The notes below the pieces were generated by a model, which saw nothing but the letters and a program-made list of their open reading frames with translations, did no database searches and was not told the origin of the DNA. DNA of 64,000 bases from Streptomyces sp. NBC_00690 (lineage in GTDB: Bacteria > Actinomycetota > Actinomycetes > Streptomycetales > Streptomycetaceae): contig NZ_CP109009.1 in assembly GCF_036226685.1 (NCBI RefSeq), forward strand, positions 7,467,501-7,531,500, written 5' to 3'. A program made the translations under genes and the position numbers. Positions 63,407 to 64,000 of this stretch are shown in pieces (the first letter of the stretch is position 1; each line of letters starts with the position of its first letter).

Positions 63407-64000
63407 TCAGCCGCCCAGGGCCACCAGGGTCCTACCGTTCGCGTCGCGCACTTCCCAGCGTCCGATCAAGTGGCTGGGCAGGTCGGTACCACCCTCGATG
63501 ACCAGCGGCGCGCCACCGGAAGCCGTCCCGTGCCCCTTCGCGGGAACCCGCCAACTGAGGACCGGGCGCTCCACACCGTCGGCGCCGACGGCGATCAGCC
63601 GGCAGGAGCCGGGTCCCTTCACTCCGCTCAGACGCAGGGCCACCGCCGTGCCCCACGCCCGGTCCTCCACCACCGCGGAAGCCGTCACACCGGTCGAGGC
63701 GTCGGTCGCAGTGACCCGTAATCCCGGACCGTCCGAGCCGTCTGCATCCAGCCCCGCCCGGACCAACCACACCGCCGCGGGCAGCACGACGATGAGTGCC
63801 GCGGCAGCCGCCGCCAGCCGCAGCCGCCTGTGTCGGCTGCGCCGCAGCGTGCGCGCCACATCTCGGGTGAGTCGGTCCAACAGCCCGGGCGACGCCTGGA
63901 CGAGTGGTACGCCGGGTTCGCTCAGCTCCGCCATCGCCGCGGCCACCGACGCGAACCCGGACAGTTCCAGGACGCACAGGCCGCAGTCTGCGAGGTGGTC
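63407..64000 (-). CDS. Zinc-binding anti-sigma factor, N-terminus outside window
   Basis: 198 visible residues, with the start beyond the right edge. The first residues in the window are DHLADCGLCVLELSGFASVA, giving the H-x3-C-x2-C motif of zinc-binding anti-sigma domains. A single transmembrane helix follows (about 95-115; LRLAAAAAALIVVLPAAVWL), then an extracellular domain (RVTATDASTGVTASAVVEDR to GRWEVRDANGRTLVALGG). It should hold an ECF sigma factor inactive at the membrane. The sigma gene is expected just outside the window on the same strand. Confidence 0.85.
   Translation of the reverse strand, partial: DHLADCGLCVLELSGFASVAAAMAELSEPGVPLVQASPGLLDRLTRDVARTLRRSRHRRLRLAAAAAALIVVLPAAVWLVRAGLDADGSDGPGLRVTATDASTGVTASAVVEDRAWGTAVALRLSGVKGPGSCRLIAVGADGVERPVLSWRVPAKGHGTASGGAPLVIEGGTDLPSHLIGRWEVRDANGRTLVALGG

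Overview
The window is very GC-rich actinomycete chromosome, almost certainly Streptomyces or a close relative. The evidence is the codon bias, the GTG starts, TTA (bldA-type) codons confined to pathway regulators, an AfsR/SARP regulator, an Rpf-LysM-M23 cell-wall enzyme and a SpoIIE-type phosphatase. No species can be named from the sequence alone.

Layout. (1) 1-5.4 kb: ordinary genes: a two-gene membrane operon, an HD-domain protein, a DinB-like protein, a Ser/Thr kinase and an SDR. (2) About 5.5-46.0 kb: a probable genomic island. It is bounded by two direct repeats of about 135-150 bp, each carrying the first codons of panD. The left repeat is followed by a dead integrase fragment and a LuxR fragment. 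The right repeat runs into intact panD. (3) 46-64 kb: collinear housekeeping-like genes (panD, acetyltransferase, racemase family, gnd, Rpf-M23, transporter, FhuF-like, SDR, lipase maturation factor, lipoprotein, SpoIIE, WS/DGAT, Fpg/Nei, anti-sigma factor).

The island carries a nonribosomal peptide synthetase (NRPS) locus that I do not recognise as a described pathway. One minus-strand transcription block holds NRPS1 (C-A-T-C-A-T), a type II thioesterase, an Fe(II)/2-oxoglutarate oxygenase, a free-standing A-T didomain, NRPS2 (C-T-C-T-C-[A remnant]-T), NRPS3 (C-T-C-A-T-TE) and MbtH. There are eight carrier domains but only four adenylation domains, so four C-T modules must be loaded in trans. 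A second block, after a strong hairpin, encodes glutamate mutase (S and E subunits, giving 3-methylaspartate), an asparaginyl-tRNA-synthetase catalytic core without an anticodon domain, a glutamate-synthase FMN domain, a small unknown protein, an MFS exporter and a Sfp-type phosphopantetheinyl transferase. These genes overlap by 4 nt or are closely spaced. A simple reading is that 3-methylaspartate is made, possibly amidated or directly activated by the AsnRS-like enzyme, and placed on the A-less modules. That step is inference.

The two NRPS1 A domains are near-identical over 1,513 bp and have base composition unlike their surroundings, which points to recent duplication or gene conversion. 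Regulation probably runs through an XRE/NB-ARC protein and an AfsR-type SARP/NB-ARC/TPR protein, each with a TTA codon. A small exported peptide ending NNPWD lies between them, followed by two repeated NDPWD-stop units. The right end of the island holds a MarR/SDR divergon with a perfect 30-bp operator, a broken permease and a transposase remnant.
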